Positions 15,919 through 25,267 of a DNA stretch of 64,000 nucleotides are shown here, one piece after another (within the stretch, counting starts at the first letter, position 1; each line of letters begins with the position of its first letter). Source of the stretch: Pseudomonas graminis (GTDB taxonomy: Bacteria > Pseudomonadota > Gammaproteobacteria > Pseudomonadales > Pseudomonadaceae); the NCBI RefSeq assembly GCF_900111735.1, contig NZ_FOHW01000021.1:1-64000 (forward strand), written 5' to 3'. The notes beneath the pieces were generated by a model. The model was given only the letters and a program-made list of their open reading frames with translations, was not told the DNA's origin and did no database searches. Both the position numbers and the translations under genes were made by a program.

Positions 15919-17706
15919 ATGGGCAAGGTGTGGCTGATGGTTCTGATGCTGGTCCCGCTGCTGGCGCAGGCCGTGCCCGGTGGAGACCCCTTCCTGGCAA
16001 AGTCCGGCCCCTCACTCCTCAGCGAGAAGGCCGACTTTCTGTCGGCGAAGGACGCCTTCATCTTCACCTCGGAACACCTGGTGTCCGGCGAAACCCGCCT
16101 GTACTGGCAGATTGCGGACGGTTATTACCTGTATCAGCAACGGCTCAAGTTCGAAGGACTGAGCCAGCAACAGCAACCCGTGCTGCCGAAGGGCGAGGAT
16201 CATCACGACGAGTATTTCGGCCAGCAGCAGGTCTATCGGCAGGGCCTTGAACTGACAATCCCCGCTTCGGCCTACGGTCAAATCAACGTGAGCTGGCAAG
16301 GCTGCGCCGATGCCGGCTTGTGTTATCCACCGCAAAGCCAGCTCGTCACTGTGGCCAGCGGCGACGCGGAACCGGCCAGCTTTGAGAAAGGAAATGACGT
16401 CGGCAATCAGGCCGAGGACCAGGCACTGGCCAGCGGCCTGGCGCAACGTTCTCTGGCCCTGAGCCTGCTGGCGTTTTTCGGGCTGGGTCTGCTGCTGGCG
16501 TTCACGCCGTGCTCACTGCCGATGCTGCCGATTCTTGCCGGCGTGGTGGTCGGCAGCGGCGCAAGACCCGCTCGGGGTTTTGCGCTGGCCAGTATTTACG
16601 TGTTGAGCATGGCCCTGATCTACGCCGGGCTGGGCGTGGTCGCCGCACTGTTGGGCAGCAACCTGCAATCGACCCTGCAACAGCCGTGGCTGCTGGGCAG
16701 TTTCGCGGTGCTGTTTGGGGTGCTGGCGCTGCCGATGTTCGGCCTCTTCGAGCTGCAGTTGCCGGGCTTCCTGCGCGACCGTCTGGAGAAGGCCGGGCGT
16801 CAGCGCCCCGGCGGCAGTCTGTTGGGCGCATCGGCGCTCGGCGCCCTGTCTGGACTGATGATCGGCCCGTGCATGACGGCGCCTCTGGCCGGCGCGCTGC
16901 TGTACATCGCCCAGAGCGGTAACGCGCTGCACGGCGCGCTGGTGTTATTCGTCATGGGGCTGGGCATGGGCCTGCCGTTGTTGCTGCTGGTCACGGTCGG
17001 CACGCGCTTTCTGCCAAAACCGGGGGCCTGGATGAACCTGGTCAAAGGCCTCTTCGGCTTCCTGCTGCTGGGCACTGCGTTGATCATGCTTCGGCCGTTG
17101 CTCGCCGACGTGTTGTGGTTGGGGTTGTTCGGGGCACTGCTGATCATCTTTGCCTACAGCGCCGTCGTGCAGACCCGGTCGCTGCAACGCGCCTCACGCC
17201 TCTGCGCCCCAGTCGGTATGGTCGTTGGGCTGTGGGGCGTGGCGATGGTGATCGGCGCGGCGGCAGGCGGCGACGATCCCTGGCAACCGCTCAAGGTCTA
17301 CAGCGGATCGAAGACAATTGCCGCCAGCGAGGGCCACGACGCGTTTATCACGATCAAGGACCCGTTGGCGCTGGACCGGGAACTCGCCGCCGCCACAACT
17401 GCCGGCCAGTGGGTGCTGGTCGACTACTACGCCGACTGGTGCGTGTCCTGCAAGATCATGGAGAAGAACGTGTTCGCCAAAGCGGAAACCCTGCAAGCTT
17501 TGAACGGCGTGCGCCTGCTGCGCCTCGATGTCACGGCCGACAACGACGCCAGCCGCGCGCTGCTCGGTCGTTTCAGCGTGCCGGGCCCGCCGACACTGGT
17601 GTGGATCGCGCCGGACCGCAGCGAACGACGCGACCGGCGTATCACCGGAGAAGTAGACCTCGAATCCTTTTTGAAGCACTGGCAGACGACCCGGGAGGAT
17701 GGCTGA
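15919..17706 (+). CDS. dsbD: Thiol:disulfide interchange protein DsbD
   Basis: 595 residues. It moves electrons from cytoplasmic thioredoxin to periplasmic partners. A signal sequence (MGKVWLMVLMLVPLLAQA) leads to the periplasmic alpha domain with the C-ADAGL-C pair (WQGCADAGLCYPP). An eight-helix membrane domain follows, with its two conserved cysteines in FTPCSLPMLP and IGPCMTAPLAG. The C-terminal thioredoxin-like gamma domain has DWCVSCKIME. ATG 15919 was chosen because GGAAGG lies five bases upstream; a GTG at 15913 is also open. It is followed without a gap by the TlpA/DsbE-like gene and dsbG, its likely electron acceptors. Confidence 0.92.
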   Translation: MGKVWLMVLMLVPLLAQAVPGGDPFLAKSGPSLLSEKADFLSAKDAFIFTSEHLVSGETRLYWQIADGYYLYQQRLKFEGLSQQQQPVLPKGEDHHDEYFGQQQVYRQGLELTIPASAYGQINVSWQGCADAGLCYPPQSQLVTVASGDAEPASFEKGNDVGNQAEDQALASGLAQRSLALSLLAFFGLGLLLAFTPCSLPMLPILAGVVVGSGARPARGFALASIYVLSMALIYAGLGVVAALLGSNLQSTLQQPWLLGSFAVLFGVLALPMFGLFELQLPGFLRDRLEKAGRQRPGGSLLGASALGALSGLMIGPCMTAPLAGALLYIAQSGNALHGALVLFVMGLGMGLPLLLLVTVGTRFLPKPGAWMNLVKGLFGFLLLGTALIMLRPLLADVLWLGLFGALLIIFAYSAVVQTRSLQRASRLCAPVGMVVGLWGVAMVIGAAAGGDDPWQPLKVYSGSKTIAASEGHDAFITIKDPLALDRELAAATTAGQWVLVDYYADWCVSCKIMEKNVFAKAETLQALNGVRLLRLDVTADNDASRALLGRFSVPGPPTLVWIAPDRSERRDRRITGEVDLESFLKHWQTTREDG

Positions 17707-18566
17707 TGCTGAGTTTTTCCGTGGGGCCGTTCGCCCTGTCGCTCAACCATCTACTGCTGCTCGTTGCCCTCGCACTGGCGACGTTGGTCGGCTGGAACAG
17801 TGGCCGCAAGCAACGAATCAACCCGGAACGCGCCGTCTCCGGCCTGTTCATGCTCGGACTGCTGGTGGCGCGTCTGGCGTTCGTTGCGCGCTACTGGCGG
17901 CAATACGAAAGCGACCTGCTGCGCATCGTTGATATCCGCGACGGCGGCTTCAGTGCCTGGCCCGGTGTCGTCGCCGTTGTGGCCGGTGCCGCCATCACGG
18001 CGTGGCGGCGGCCGTTGCAGCGCAGGCCACTGGGGTTGGGCGTTGCCAGCGGGTTGCTGTTCTGGTGGCTGAGCAGTCTGGCCGTCGAAAGCGTCCGTCG
18101 GGATGTTCCGCTGCCGGATCTGGCCCTGCGCAATGGCGCGGGCGAACGCGTGCAATTGCGCGATTACACAGGCCGCAAACTGGTGATCAACCTGTGGGCG
18201 ACGTGGTGCCCGCCGTGCCGGCGGGAAATGCCCGTTCTGCAAGCCGCGCAAAAGACCAATCCCGACGTCGTGTTTCTGTTCGTCAATCAGGGAGAGAGCC
18301 CACGTGAAGTGGCGACCTTTCTCGGCAGCCAGGGGTTGCAACTGGACAACGTGTTGTTCGACGACAGCGGCGAACTGGGTCGCCGTGCCGGCTCAGCCGC
18401 CCTGCCCACCACGCTGTTTTACGGCGTAAACGGCCGCCAACGGGACGGGCATCTGGGCGAACTGTCCAGCGCCAGCCTCACCCATTATCTGGACGGTTTG
18501 AGCCAGCCGCCGAACGCTTCTTCGCCGACTTCTTTCCCGCCGTCCTCACAGCCTTCTTCAAAATAA
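17706..18566 (+). CDS. TlpA/DsbE-like thiol-disulfide protein with N-terminal membrane domain
   Basis: 286 residues. The ATG shares its A with the dsbD stop (TGATG), so translation is coupled. Residues about 10-130 form three or four hydrophobic segments, unlike a plain signal anchor. The C-terminal part is a thioredoxin fold with Cys168/Cys171 in NLWATWCPPCRREMP, the TlpA/ResA/DsbE signature. The cis-proline loop is ALPTTLFYG. It corresponds in position to PA2477. It probably receives electrons from DsbD and reduces a periplasmic target not identifiable here. Confidence 0.85.
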   Translation: MLSFSVGPFALSLNHLLLLVALALATLVGWNSGRKQRINPERAVSGLFMLGLLVARLAFVARYWRQYESDLLRIVDIRDGGFSAWPGVVAVVAGAAITAWRRPLQRRPLGLGVASGLLFWWLSSLAVESVRRDVPLPDLALRNGAGERVQLRDYTGRKLVINLWATWCPPCRREMPVLQAAQKTNPDVVFLFVNQGESPREVATFLGSQGLQLDNVLFDDSGELGRRAGSAALPTTLFYGVNGRQRDGHLGELSSASLTHYLDGLSQPPNASSPTSFPPSSQPSSK

Positions 18567-18577
18567 GGGACCACCCC

Positions 18578-19345
18578 ATGAACTTCATCCGCCCTGCGCT
18601 CTTCGCCGCCGCCGTTTCGCTCTCCCTGCCAGGCGCGCTGGTCCACGCCGAAGACCTGCCCGCCCCGATCAAGGCGCTGCAAGCCAAGGGCGCGACCATC
18701 AAAGGCAGCTTCGACGCGCCGGCAGGACTGAAGGGCTACGCCGCCGAGTACCAGAATCAAGGCATGGCGCTGTACCTGACCCCGGACGGCAAGCATGTGC
18801 TGGCCGGCAATCTGTTCAATGAAAAGGGCGAGGACCTGAGCACCGCGCCCCTGCAAAAGCTTGTCTATGGGCCGATGGCCGAGGCGATGTGGAGCCGCAT
18901 GGAAAACAGCACCTGGATTGCCGACGGCGCCAAGACTGCGCCGAAAGTCATCTACCTGTTCAGCGACGCCAACTGCCCTTACTGCAACCTGTTCTGGGAG
19001 CAGGCGCGGCCATGGGTCAAATCGGGGAAAGTGCAGTTGCGCCACATCATGGTCGGCGTGATCCGCGAGGACAGCGCCGCCAAGGCCGCGAGCCTGCTGG
19101 CCGACGCGAACCCGGAAGTGGCCCTGCAGACCCACGAGCAGGCGGGCAAAGCCAGCACACTCAAGGCCATGCAGAACATCCCCAAAGACATCCAGGCAAA
19201 ACTCGACGCCAACATGAAATTGATGGAAGACATGGGCCTGTCCGCCACACCGTCGATTTTCTACAAGGACGAGGCGGGTCACCTTCAGCAGCAACAAGGC
19301 GCGCCCGGGCCTGAGGCGCTGGCGAAAATGATGGGCCCGAAATAG
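18578..19345 (+). CDS. dsbG: Thiol:disulfide interchange protein DsbG
   Basis: 255 residues with a signal peptide (about 1-24, ending VHA). An N-terminal dimerisation domain is followed by a thioredoxin domain with Cys133/Cys136 in the CPYC active site (FSDANCPYCNLFW) and the cis-Pro loop SATPSIFY. DsbG keeps single cysteines reduced in the periplasm and acts as a disulfide isomerase. It is the last gene of dsbD-tlpA-dsbG, 11 bases after the preceding stop. An imperfect hairpin with arms CGGTCAG and CTGACCG (19367-19396) follows but lacks a T-run. Confidence 0.9.
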   Translation: MNFIRPALFAAAVSLSLPGALVHAEDLPAPIKALQAKGATIKGSFDAPAGLKGYAAEYQNQGMALYLTPDGKHVLAGNLFNEKGEDLSTAPLQKLVYGPMAEAMWSRMENSTWIADGAKTAPKVIYLFSDANCPYCNLFWEQARPWVKSGKVQLRHIMVGVIREDSAAKAASLLADANPEVALQTHEQAGKASTLKAMQNIPKDIQAKLDANMKLMEDMGLSATPSIFYKDEAGHLQQQQGAPGPEALAKMMGPK

Positions 19346-19450
19346 CCGGATATGCGCTGTCGCGAGCGGTCAGTGGTGGACGGAGCGCTCTGACCGTTGG
19401 CGGCACGCGTTTCAACGCGGGTACTGCACCGGCGTGTCATCCGTGTAAAA

Positions 19451-19464
19451 ATGTCGACCACCAT
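19451..19464 (+). promoter_or_regulatory. Candidate TetR operator upstream of the tetR-type gene
   Basis: AAAAATGTCGACCACCAT (19447-19464). The first 12 bases, AAAAATGTCGAC, recur exactly (on the opposite strand) upstream of the FabF-like gene at 21502-21513. It lies 31 bases before the TetR ATG, suitable for autorepression. Confidence 0.5.
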
Positions 19465-19494
19465 TTCAAGAGCCACGCCCGGGAGGCTCGCTCC

Positions 19495-20058
19495 ATGCGT
19501 TACGCCGAAGACCACAAAGCCCAGACCCACCAGCGCATCCTTCAGGAAGCCGCCGCGCGCTTTCGCCGTGACGGCATCGGCGCCACCGGGTTGCAGCCGT
19601 TGATGAAGGCGCTGGGCCTGACCCACGGTGGTTTTTATGCCCACTTCAAATCCAAGGACGACCTGGTCGAGAAATCCCTGCGCTGCGCCGTCGACCAACT
19701 GCAGGCCTCACGGGCCGAGAAAATGGCCGAAGACAGCTCGACCCAGGCGTTCATCGACTCGTACCTGTCGACCGCCCATCGCGATCACCCGGAAAAGGGC
19801 TGCCCGTTGCCAACCATGGCGTCCGAACTGGGCCAGCGCGGGCAACCGAGCGAGATTACCGACGAGTTGATCAACCGCATGCTCGCCACCCTCGAAGCCG
19901 GAATGCCGGCCGATGGGCAAAGCAGCGACAAGAGTGTGATGCTCATGTCCGGGCTGGTGGGGGCGATGGTGCTGGCGCGCAGCGCAAAGGATCCGGCGCT
20001 GGCCGAGCGGATTCTGGAGACCACCCGCGATCAGCTCAAGCAGCTGATCGAAGGCTGA
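19495..20058 (+). CDS. TetR/AcrR-family repressor
   Basis: 187 residues. The N-terminal DNA-binding domain (about 8-55) has ILQEAAARFRRDGIGATG followed by the recognition helix LTHGGFYAHFKSKDDL, a textbook TetR signature. The C-terminal ligand domain has HPEKGCPLPTMASEL, seen in the YxaF/LmrA-like group. It converges on the FabF-like gene. A 12-bp block shared by both upstream regions suggests it represses itself and the ketosynthase. The ligand is unknown. Confidence 0.85.
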   Translation: MRYAEDHKAQTHQRILQEAAARFRRDGIGATGLQPLMKALGLTHGGFYAHFKSKDDLVEKSLRCAVDQLQASRAEKMAEDSSTQAFIDSYLSTAHRDHPEKGCPLPTMASELGQRGQPSEITDELINRMLATLEAGMPADGQSSDKSVMLMSGLVGAMVLARSAKDPALAERILETTRDQLKQLIEG

Positions 20059-20117
20059 CGCTCACTTCCCTGCCCTTTCTCGGCGGGGATGCGTCACGCT
20101 TGTTTCACTGATGCCTC

Positions 20118-21392
20118 TCAGGGATGCCAGCGACGGAACAGCACGCTGGCGTTCACACCCCCGAAGCCGAAACCGTTCGACAATGCGTACTCGATGTTCA
20201 TGGGACGCGCCTTGCCGTGGACGATGTCGATGCCCGCAGCCGCCTCGTCGGGGTTCTCCAGATTGAGGGTCATCGGCGCGATCTGATCGCGGATCGCCAA
20301 TGCCGTGAAAATCGCCTCAATGCCCCCCGCTGCGCCGAGCAAGTGCCCGGTTGCGGATTTGGTCGACGTGACGGCCACGCCATTCTGGTCACCAAACACC
20401 GTTTTGATCGCGGCCATTTCGCCCCTGTCGCCCACCGGCGTGGACGTGGCGTGGGCGTTGACGTGCTGCACGTCGGCAGGCTGGATGCCGGCCTGGCGAA
20501 TCGCTGTCTGCATCGCTCGACGCGCGCCGCTGCCATCTTCTGGCCCGGCGGTCAGGTGATAGGCGTCCGCGCTGGTGCCGTAGCCGACCAGTTCGACGAT
20601 GGGCGTTGCTCCGCGGGCGAGCGCGTGTTCCAGGGTTTCAATGACGATGATCCCCGCGCCTTCACCCATGACGAAGCCGTCGCGGTCACGGTCGAAGGGC
20701 CGTGAGGCGCGCTCCGGCGCGTCGTTGAAGCCATGGGAGAGCGCACGGGCGGCAGCAAAACCACCCAGGGCGACGCGATCGATACAGGCTTCGGCGCCAC
20801 CGCAGATGGCCACGTCCGCCTCCCCGTTGCGAATCAGTCGCGCCGCATCGCCGATCGCCTGAACCCCCGCCGCACACGCGGTCACCGGCGCACCCAGCGG
20901 GCCTTTGAAACCGTGCTGGATCGACACATGCCCGGCCGCCAGATTGACCAGGAACGACGGAATGGTGAACGGCGACAAGCGCCGCGGCCCACGGCTGTCC
21001 GTGATGCGCACGGCTTCGGCGATGGCGCCAAAACCACCCACGCCGGCACCGATGATGGTCGCGGTACGCTCGCGCTCCTCCTCAGTCGATGGCGCCCAGC
21101 CTGCCTGCTTGACCGCCTGTTGCGCAGCGCCCAGGGCAAACAGGATGAAGCGGTCCATCTTCTTCTGCTCCTTGGGCGGCGCGGCGGCGTCAGCATCGAA
21201 CCCGGCTTCAGGGTCTTGCTCCAGGGTCGGCACCGGGCCGCCGACTTTGCCTGCCAGATCAGCCACCGTCTGCTCAGGCAACTGCACAATCCCGGAGCGG
21301 CCTTCCAGCAATCGCTTCCATACCGCTTCAACGCCGGTGCCCAATGGCGTCACCAGCCCCATACCCGTCACTACAATGCGACGCTCACTCAT
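20118..21392 (-). CDS. FabF-like beta-ketoacyl-ACP synthase II (FabF2-type)
   Basis: 424 residues, the family's normal length. It condenses malonyl-ACP with an acyl primer. The catalytic triad is complete: Cys173 in VTACAAGVQAIG, His in NAHATSTPVGD, and His in SATGHLLGAAGG. The C-terminal SNGFGFGGVNAS loop is present. The ATG at 21392 is preceded by GAGGAAAGGTG. It stands alone, not in a fab operon, so it is a second copy (compare PA1373 in P. aeruginosa) with a possibly special role such as envelope lipid adjustment. A candidate TetR operator lies 104 bases upstream. Confidence 0.85.
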   Translation of the reverse strand: MSERRIVVTGMGLVTPLGTGVEAVWKRLLEGRSGIVQLPEQTVADLAGKVGGPVPTLEQDPEAGFDADAAAPPKEQKKMDRFILFALGAAQQAVKQAGWAPSTEEERERTATIIGAGVGGFGAIAEAVRITDSRGPRRLSPFTIPSFLVNLAAGHVSIQHGFKGPLGAPVTACAAGVQAIGDAARLIRNGEADVAICGGAEACIDRVALGGFAAARALSHGFNDAPERASRPFDRDRDGFVMGEGAGIIVIETLEHALARGATPIVELVGYGTSADAYHLTAGPEDGSGARRAMQTAIRQAGIQPADVQHVNAHATSTPVGDRGEMAAIKTVFGDQNGVAVTSTKSATGHLLGAAGGIEAIFTALAIRDQIAPMTLNLENPDEAAAGIDIVHGKARPMNIEYALSNGFGFGGVNASVLFRRWHP

Positions 21393-21495
21393 GGGTTCAC
21401 CTTTCCTCATTCTTGGCAGTCGCCGGCACCCTTGGGCGCCAGCCGTTCAGTAAGATTGCGCGAACTGATATTACGCCCGTCATCTGAAAATTAAT

Positions 21496-21509
21496 ATGTC
21501 AGTCGACAT
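21496..21509 (-). promoter_or_regulatory. Candidate TetR operator upstream of the fabF-like gene
   Basis: Read on the minus strand it is AAAAATGTCGACTGACAT, with inverted ends ATGTC/GACAT. It shares 12 consecutive bases with the site before the neighbouring tetR gene and the terminal CAT. It lies in an AT-rich stretch (ATTAATATGTC) that probably contains the promoter. Confidence 0.5.
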
Positions 21510-21555
21510 TTTTCTGTCCAACGCCCTCAGAGTGATCACAGATTTATCCCAGGCA

Positions 21556-21584
21556 TAAAAAAAGGCCGATCAGTGATCGGCCTT
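21556..21584 (-). terminator. Rho-independent terminator of the comEA-like gene
   Basis: On the minus strand AAGGCCGATCACTGATCGGCC is followed by TTTTTTT. The stem GGCCGATCA/TGATCGGCC is strong, and it lies 13 bases past the comEA-like stop. Confidence 0.88.
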
Positions 21585-21596
21585 GGCTCATGGGTT

Positions 21597-21950
21597 TCAG
21601 TCAATTGACAGCTTGTCGCGGTTCTTGTCCAGCAGCGCCTTGCCGATGCCCTTCACTTCGATCAACTCGTCCACGGCTGTGAAACCGCCGTGTTCTTCAC
21701 GGTAAGCGACGATGGCGTTGGCCTTCGCGGCGCCAATGCCGGACAGCTCTTTCTGAAGGGTTTCAGCACTGGCGGCGTTGAGGTTGACCTTGGATCCCTG
21801 CACACCCGCCGGCGCGGAGATGGCAGGTTTGGTGGCGTCTGCCGGGGTGGCGGCAGGGGCGCCAGGGGCGGCAGGAGTCGCGGCAGTCACGGCGAGGGAC
21901 GTACCCGCCAGCAGCGCGAAGATCAGGGAGGAGAGATAAGAAGTACGCAT
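21597..21950 (-). CDS. ComEA-like helix-hairpin-helix DNA-binding protein
   Basis: 117 residues with a signal peptide (about 1-23, ending AVTAA), an Ala/Pro/Thr-rich linker (about 24-50), then a helix-hairpin-helix domain: VNLNAASAETLQKELSGIG and IVAYREEHGGFTAVDELIEV, followed by KGIGKALLDKNRDKL. This architecture binds double-stranded DNA in the periplasm. In naturally competent bacteria it pulls DNA inside; in Pseudomonas its role is less clear. It sits just outside the wbpM end of the polysaccharide locus, as in P. aeruginosa. It has its own terminator. Confidence 0.88.
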   Translation of the reverse strand: MRTSYLSSLIFALLAGTSLAVTAATPAAPGAPAATPADATKPAISAPAGVQGSKVNLNAASAETLQKELSGIGAAKANAIVAYREEHGGFTAVDELIEVKGIGKALLDKNRDKLSID

Positions 21951-22146
21951 GAGTCATGCTCCATGGGCATCGTAAGTGGAAGCAGCATTCCTGAGCTGCT
22001 TCCCAAACCTAGCCGATGGCGGCAGGGAGTCAACGCCGGGATCGGTGACCGGATATGTACCGACTCGCAGGCCCTGTGGAGACGGGCTTCGCGCCCGTTT
22101 CAACGTCCATTTGGCTGCGTAAGAAAAGGTTTCAGCGGGCTCGCGC

Positions 22147-24141
22147 TCAGGGTTCGCGGCGACGCTGCTGATGAATCCAGTCGACGATATCGCCCTCGGG
22201 CGCGTAACCGCTCACCGTGTCGCCAAGGATCTGCCGAACGCGGGTGTAATCGTCATCGTCCAGCGCCTTGAGCAACTGCGAGAGACTTTGCTTGAAGACA
22301 TCCCACGCGAGGAAGTCTTCCTGGGCGCTCATGATCATCGGGTGGCGAGTCGCCGCCACGTTGTTGCCGATCAGCAGCTCCTCGTAGAGCTTCTCGCCAG
22401 GCCGCAGCCCGGTGAACTCGATGGCGATGTCGCCCTGGGGGTTGTGTTCCGAGCGGATGCTCAGGCCCGACAGATGCACCATCTTCTCGGCCAGCTCGAT
22501 AATGCGCACCGGCTCACCCATGTCGAGCACGAACACGTCGCCGCCCTGCCCCATGGAACCGGCCTGGATCACCAGCTGCGCCGCTTCAGGAATGGTCATG
22601 AAGTAGCGGGTGATTTTCGGGTGCGTGACCGTCAGCGGCCCACCGGATTTGATCTGCTGATGGAACAACGGAATCACCGAACCGGACGACCCCAGCACGT
22701 TGCCGAATCGCACCATGATGAACCGCGTTTTGTTGACCTGATGCACATTGGAGCGGTCGCCGAACATCACCGGCGCGGTTTCCCGGCTCAGCGCCTGCAA
22801 CGTCAGCTCGGCCAGGCGCTTGGTGCTGCCCATGACATTGGTCGGGCGCACAGCCTTGTCGGTGGAGATCAACACGAAGTTCGCAACGCCCGCCTGCAGC
22901 GCCGCCTGAGCGGCATTCAGCGTACCGACCACGTTGTTGAGCACGCCCTCGGCGATGTTGTGCTCGACCATCGGCACGTGCTTGTAGGCCGCCGCGTGGT
23001 AAACCGTATTGACCTGCCAGGTCTTCATCACGTCCAGCAGCTTGGCGTGATTACGGATCGAACCAAGAATCGGCAGCAACTTGACCTTGAGCGACTCGCG
23101 AGCCACCCGCCGCTCCAGCTCGGTGAGGATCGTGTACAGATTGAATTCGCTGTGATCGAGCAGCAACAGGGTGGTCGGCTTCAACAGCAGGATCTGCCGG
23201 CACAGCTCCGAGCCGATCGAGCCCCCTGCCCCGGTCACCAGCACACACTGGTTCTTGATGCAGTGCTCGAGCAATTCTTCCTGGGCAGGTACGGCGTCGC
23301 GGCCGAGCAGGTCGGCGATGTCGACTTCCTGAAGATCGTCGACCTTCACTCGGCCGGCGGCCAGATCGGAGAAGTTCGGCACGCTGCGAACATGCAGCGG
23401 GAAGCCTTCGAGGAAACCAAGGATTTCCCGGCGGCGCGCACGGGCGGACGACGGAATCGCCAGCAGGATTTCCTGAGCGCCGGTCACGTCGATCATCTGC
23501 TGAATGTGCTTGGGCTTGTAGACCTGCAGCCCGGAGATGACCCGGTTGGAGATCGAGTCGTCGTCATCGATGAACGCAACAGGACGCATCGAGCGACCCA
23601 TGCGCAGTGCAGCGACCAATTGATTGCCCGCCGCGCCGGCGCCGTAGATGGCGACTTTAGGCAGGCCATCGTCACGGGTGGCGAACGGCACATGGCGAGC
23701 GGCGGAAAACCAGTCGCCGAGGAAGTACTGACGCATCGCCAGGCGCAGGCCACCAATCATGACCATGCTCAGCCACCAGTAATTGAACATCACCGATCGC
23801 GGCACCACATGCTGGTGGTTGCTGTAGAGGTAGACCACGACCCCAAGTATCAGGGCGGAGAGGCTGACGGCCTTGATGATCGCGATCAGGGCGTCGTTGC
23901 CGAAATAGCGCATGACCGCGCGGTACATGCCGAAACGAATGAACAACGGGATCGCCACTACGGGCGCGCTTGCAAACAGCCAGGTATGGATTTCCAGGGG
24001 ATTGATCAGTTCATCAATGCCCAGGCGGACGACGAACGCCATCCACAACGCAAACCAGATCAGACAGACGTCTGCAGCGACCTGCAAGATCCGCTTGTGC
24101 CGGCGAGGCAGCCCCAGCAGCGAAGTGCGAATTTTCCCCAT
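22147..24141 (-). CDS. wbpM: WbpM-type UDP-GlcNAc 4,6-dehydratase (C6), membrane-bound
   Basis: 664 residues. It converts UDP-GlcNAc to the 4-keto-6-deoxy sugar, the first step to UDP-QuiNAc/FucNAc. Four N-terminal membrane helices (about 20-150) are followed by two Rossmann segments, GAGAAGNQL and the functional VTGAGGSIGSEL. The catalytic set is of the SMK type: STDKAVRPTNVMGSTKR. ATG 24141 aligns with the start of PAO1 WbpM as I remember it. A GTG at 24156 with GGAG nine bases upstream is an alternative that adds five residues. It is the last gene of the wbpV-wbpL-wbpM set. Confidence 0.9.
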   Translation of the reverse strand: MGKIRTSLLGLPRRHKRILQVAADVCLIWFALWMAFVVRLGIDELINPLEIHTWLFASAPVVAIPLFIRFGMYRAVMRYFGNDALIAIIKAVSLSALILGVVVYLYSNHQHVVPRSVMFNYWWLSMVMIGGLRLAMRQYFLGDWFSAARHVPFATRDDGLPKVAIYGAGAAGNQLVAALRMGRSMRPVAFIDDDDSISNRVISGLQVYKPKHIQQMIDVTGAQEILLAIPSSARARRREILGFLEGFPLHVRSVPNFSDLAAGRVKVDDLQEVDIADLLGRDAVPAQEELLEHCIKNQCVLVTGAGGSIGSELCRQILLLKPTTLLLLDHSEFNLYTILTELERRVARESLKVKLLPILGSIRNHAKLLDVMKTWQVNTVYHAAAYKHVPMVEHNIAEGVLNNVVGTLNAAQAALQAGVANFVLISTDKAVRPTNVMGSTKRLAELTLQALSRETAPVMFGDRSNVHQVNKTRFIMVRFGNVLGSSGSVIPLFHQQIKSGGPLTVTHPKITRYFMTIPEAAQLVIQAGSMGQGGDVFVLDMGEPVRIIELAEKMVHLSGLSIRSEHNPQGDIAIEFTGLRPGEKLYEELLIGNNVAATRHPMIMSAQEDFLAWDVFKQSLSQLLKALDDDDYTRVRQILGDTVSGYAPEGDIVDWIHQQRRREP

Positions 24142-24250
24142 TGTCCCCTCAAGCACGCGTTCTAACTCCTTTCAGTCGACCCCTGGGCTGGCGTTTGATT
24201 CCTGTTGCGCAAGGGAATCGGACCAACAGCCTCAGAGCCAATGTCCATGC

Positions 24251-25267
24251 TCAGCTCTTTTCAAGCGCCCCTGCCTTGAAGATGAATGCCAGGGCGAGCA
24301 ATGGAGCGTAAGCAATGATCACGCCGAGTGCCCCGTCCAGCCCGAAACGGGTGACACACACAGCGACCGGCAACAGCCAGCACAGATTGATTACACCGAC
24401 TGCGGACGTCACCGGAAGGTGCTTGCCAAAGCGCCGCGAGGCGAATTGATAAGCGTGACTTCTGTGAGCCTCATAGACCTTGTCGCCCCGAACGAGCCGA
24501 CGGATGAGGGTTACTGTAGCGTCTACGATGAAAACCCCGAGGAGAATAAGCCATACCCACAAGAACTGCGAGGAAATCCACGCGCCCTGCAGTGACAGGC
24601 AACCAAGCATGATGCCAAGAAATCCGCTGCCGGCATCGCCCATGAAGATCTTTGCCGGGGGGAAATTCCAGAATAGAAACCCCGCGACTGCGCATGCCAG
24701 CAGCACCGGCAACCACACCAGAGTGGCAAAACCGCTCAGGGCGTAGATGATCGCCGCGCCGACGCAGACACAGATCGCCTCTACGCTGGCAATGCCGTCG
24801 ATGCCGTCCATGAAGTTGTACAGGTTGAGCAGCCAGACGAGGTAGAACGCCGCCAGCACGTTAACGATCAGCCCCGGCGCGAGCGTCATGCCGAACACGC
24901 TGATCGCCGGAAGACCACCCAGCCAGAACAACGCCCACGCTGCGGCGAAGAAATGCCCCAGCAAGCGCCAGCGAGCGGCGATGTGGCCGTGATCGTCGAG
25001 AAACCCCAGTGCCGCGATCAATGCGCCCGCCCCGAACATGGCCAGGAACGGGTCGCGCCCTATCAGCCCTGCAGAAATCATCCAGACCAGCGCAGCCAGG
25101 TAACTGATGACAATCGCCACACCGCCGCCACGTGGCGTCGGAATCGTATGGGAGCTTCTGCCGTTGGGAATATCGAGCAGGCTCTTATGCAGCGCATACC
25201 GGCGCAATAAATGCGTCAGCGCAAATGAAAACACCACAACAGCAACCGCGACCCACCAATAATTCAT
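24251..25267 (-). CDS. wbpL: WbpL-type polyprenyl-phosphate HexNAc-1-phosphate transferase
   Basis: 338 residues with about eleven membrane helices. It starts O-antigen synthesis by moving HexNAc-1-P (QuiNAc/FucNAc type) onto undecaprenyl phosphate. Family motifs: GFLDDHGHI (the DDxxD-like loop), NLYNFMDGIDGIA, FMGDAGSGFLG and the C-terminal HRSHAYQ. The frame is open far upstream to 25843, but that part overlaps wbpV. The ATG at 25267, overlapping the wbpV stop by four bases (ATGA), is the natural start. In P. aeruginosa WbpL serves both A- and B-band O-antigen. Confidence 0.9.
   Translation of the reverse strand: MNYWWVAVAVVVFSFALTHLLRRYALHKSLLDIPNGRSSHTIPTPRGGGVAIVISYLAALVWMISAGLIGRDPFLAMFGAGALIAALGFLDDHGHIAARWRLLGHFFAAAWALFWLGGLPAISVFGMTLAPGLIVNVLAAFYLVWLLNLYNFMDGIDGIASVEAICVCVGAAIIYALSGFATLVWLPVLLACAVAGFLFWNFPPAKIFMGDAGSGFLGIMLGCLSLQGAWISSQFLWVWLILLGVFIVDATVTLIRRLVRGDKVYEAHRSHAYQFASRRFGKHLPVTSAVGVINLCWLLPVAVCVTRFGLDGALGVIIAYAPLLALAFIFKAGALEKS

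Noticed and set aside
22171..24165. 664-codon plus-strand frame
   Set aside because: Antisense to wbpM, with His/Gln/Arg-rich low-complexity translation typical of shadow frames.
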